Source: JAWKJY01 sp041393535
Lineage (GTDB): Bacteria; Actinomycetota; Thermoleophilia; Gaiellales; Gaiellaceae
DNA: 21,842 bases
Direction of reading: 5' to 3'
Assembly (NCBI GenBank): GCA_041393535.1
Contig: JAWKJY010000024.1
Location: forward strand, 1-21,842
Both the position numbers and the translations under genes were made by a program. Below the pieces are notes generated by a model, which did not search any database, was not told where the DNA came from, and saw only the letters and a program-made list of their open reading frames with translations. This document shows, piece after piece, positions 21,415 through 21,842 of the stretch. The stretch's first letter is position 1. Every line of letters begins with the position of its first letter.

Positions 21415-21842
21415 GCGGTCAGACACCTGCCCGCGCCGTCGACTCGGGAACCCGCGCGGACGGCGCCGCAAGAGTCGCCGAGGCGCAGCTGCTCGCCTGG
21501 AACGTGCCCCTGGTTCGAAGCGAGCTGCTGGTCGTCTCCGTGGCCACGCTCGCAGCCACCGCGGCGCTTTTCGGCCCGCACGTCGTGTCCGGTGGCTTCG
21601 TCAGCGACGACTGGGGCTGGGCGTCCCGGTGGGCCGGACGCGAGGTACGAGGTGGAGCCCTCGACGCCTTCCTGGGTGGAAGCCGACCGTTACTCGGCCT
21701 CTACTTCCTGGCCACGCACGCCATGCTGGGACTGCACGTCCACCTGCACCTCGCGCTTCAGGCGTTCCTGGCGGCCGCGGTCTGCGTCGCCTTCTACGCG
21801 CTCCTTCGACTGCTCCATGTGCCGCGGGCGGCGAGCTTCACG
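21411..21842 (+). CDS. Large membrane protein, 5' part only (candidate GT-C type transferase)
   Basis: The first 144 residues are present and the frame runs off the window. The GTG at 21411 overlaps the previous stop (GTGA). After about 37 polar residues comes a hydrophobic helix (LLVVSVATLAATAALFG). The outside-facing loop GGFVSDDWGWASRW follows, whose Asp pair is typical of lipid-sugar-using GT-C enzymes, then further helices (LLGLYFLATHAML and LALQAFLAAAVCVAFYALL). Codon use differs from its neighbours: about 25 of 144 codons end in A or T, including a TTA. Position in a glycan cluster supports a transferase, polymerase or similar role, but the catalytic assignment is only a guess. Confidence 0.65.
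   Translation, partial: MSGQTPARAVDSGTRADGAARVAEAQLLAWNVPLVRSELLVVSVATLAATAALFGPHVVSGGFVSDDWGWASRWAGREVRGGALDAFLGGSRPLLGLYFLATHAMLGLHVHLHLALQAFLAAAVCVAFYALLRLLHVPRAASFT

Overview
The window is very GC-rich DNA, with codon third positions almost all G or C, frequent GTG starts and stop/start overlaps of the ATGA and TGATG type. This fits a soil-type actinobacterium. The yerC-hisG pairing, the HisC-HisB fusion and the gene mix make a Thermoleophilia-like lineage plausible, but that is inference because the window has no rRNA or other marker gene. No tRNA, rRNA, CRISPR array, integrase or insertion sequence was seen.

Layout. (1) Positions 63-2948, minus strand: two paralogous secreted glycosidase-like TIM-barrel proteins flank a small protein gene (1452-1685), and a strong hairpin follows the second paralog. 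(2) Positions 3088-9277: histidine biosynthesis. A minus-strand series yerC-hisG-hisC/hisB(fused)-hisH-hisF-hisIE lies opposite a divergent hisA, and a small GAF-like gene converges on hisIE. hisD is absent. (3) Positions 9274-12585, minus strand: hemE, a polysaccharide-export ABC ATPase of the Wzt/TagH type, a SAM methyltransferase and a small unknown gene. The first three are joined by ATGA overlaps. (4) Positions 12655-16984: a plus-strand protein with an Ig-like N-terminus, then minus-strand genes for a FemAB-like acyltransferase, an ABC-2 polysaccharide export permease and a methyltransferase with a C-terminal beta-rich domain. (5) Positions 17057-21842, plus strand: three tandem GT4-type glycosyltransferases, one GT2-type glycosyltransferase and the start of a large membrane protein cut by the window edge.

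Working together: the right half looks like a cell-surface glycan island. Glycosyltransferases build a chain, methyltransferases and the FemAB-like enzyme may modify it, and the separated permease and ATPase would export it. The left half is mainly the histidine pathway, probably with its own TrpR-family regulator.

The most interesting non-gene structures are: (a) a dispersed intergenic repeat of about 80-140 bp in three copies, carrying a conserved promoter-like core; (b) a recurring TAnnnT-6 nt-start-codon module at four genes, predicting leaderless mRNAs; (c) overlapping, roughly symmetrical -10 elements in all three divergent intergenic regions; (d) a 115-bp tandem duplication that copies the start of a glycosyltransferase gene; (e) a HisC-HisB fusion; and (f) three candidate CTG start codons, each behind a Shine-Dalgarno sequence. 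About ten single-base indels break otherwise good genes, mostly in short homopolymers. They look more like sequence or assembly errors than decay.
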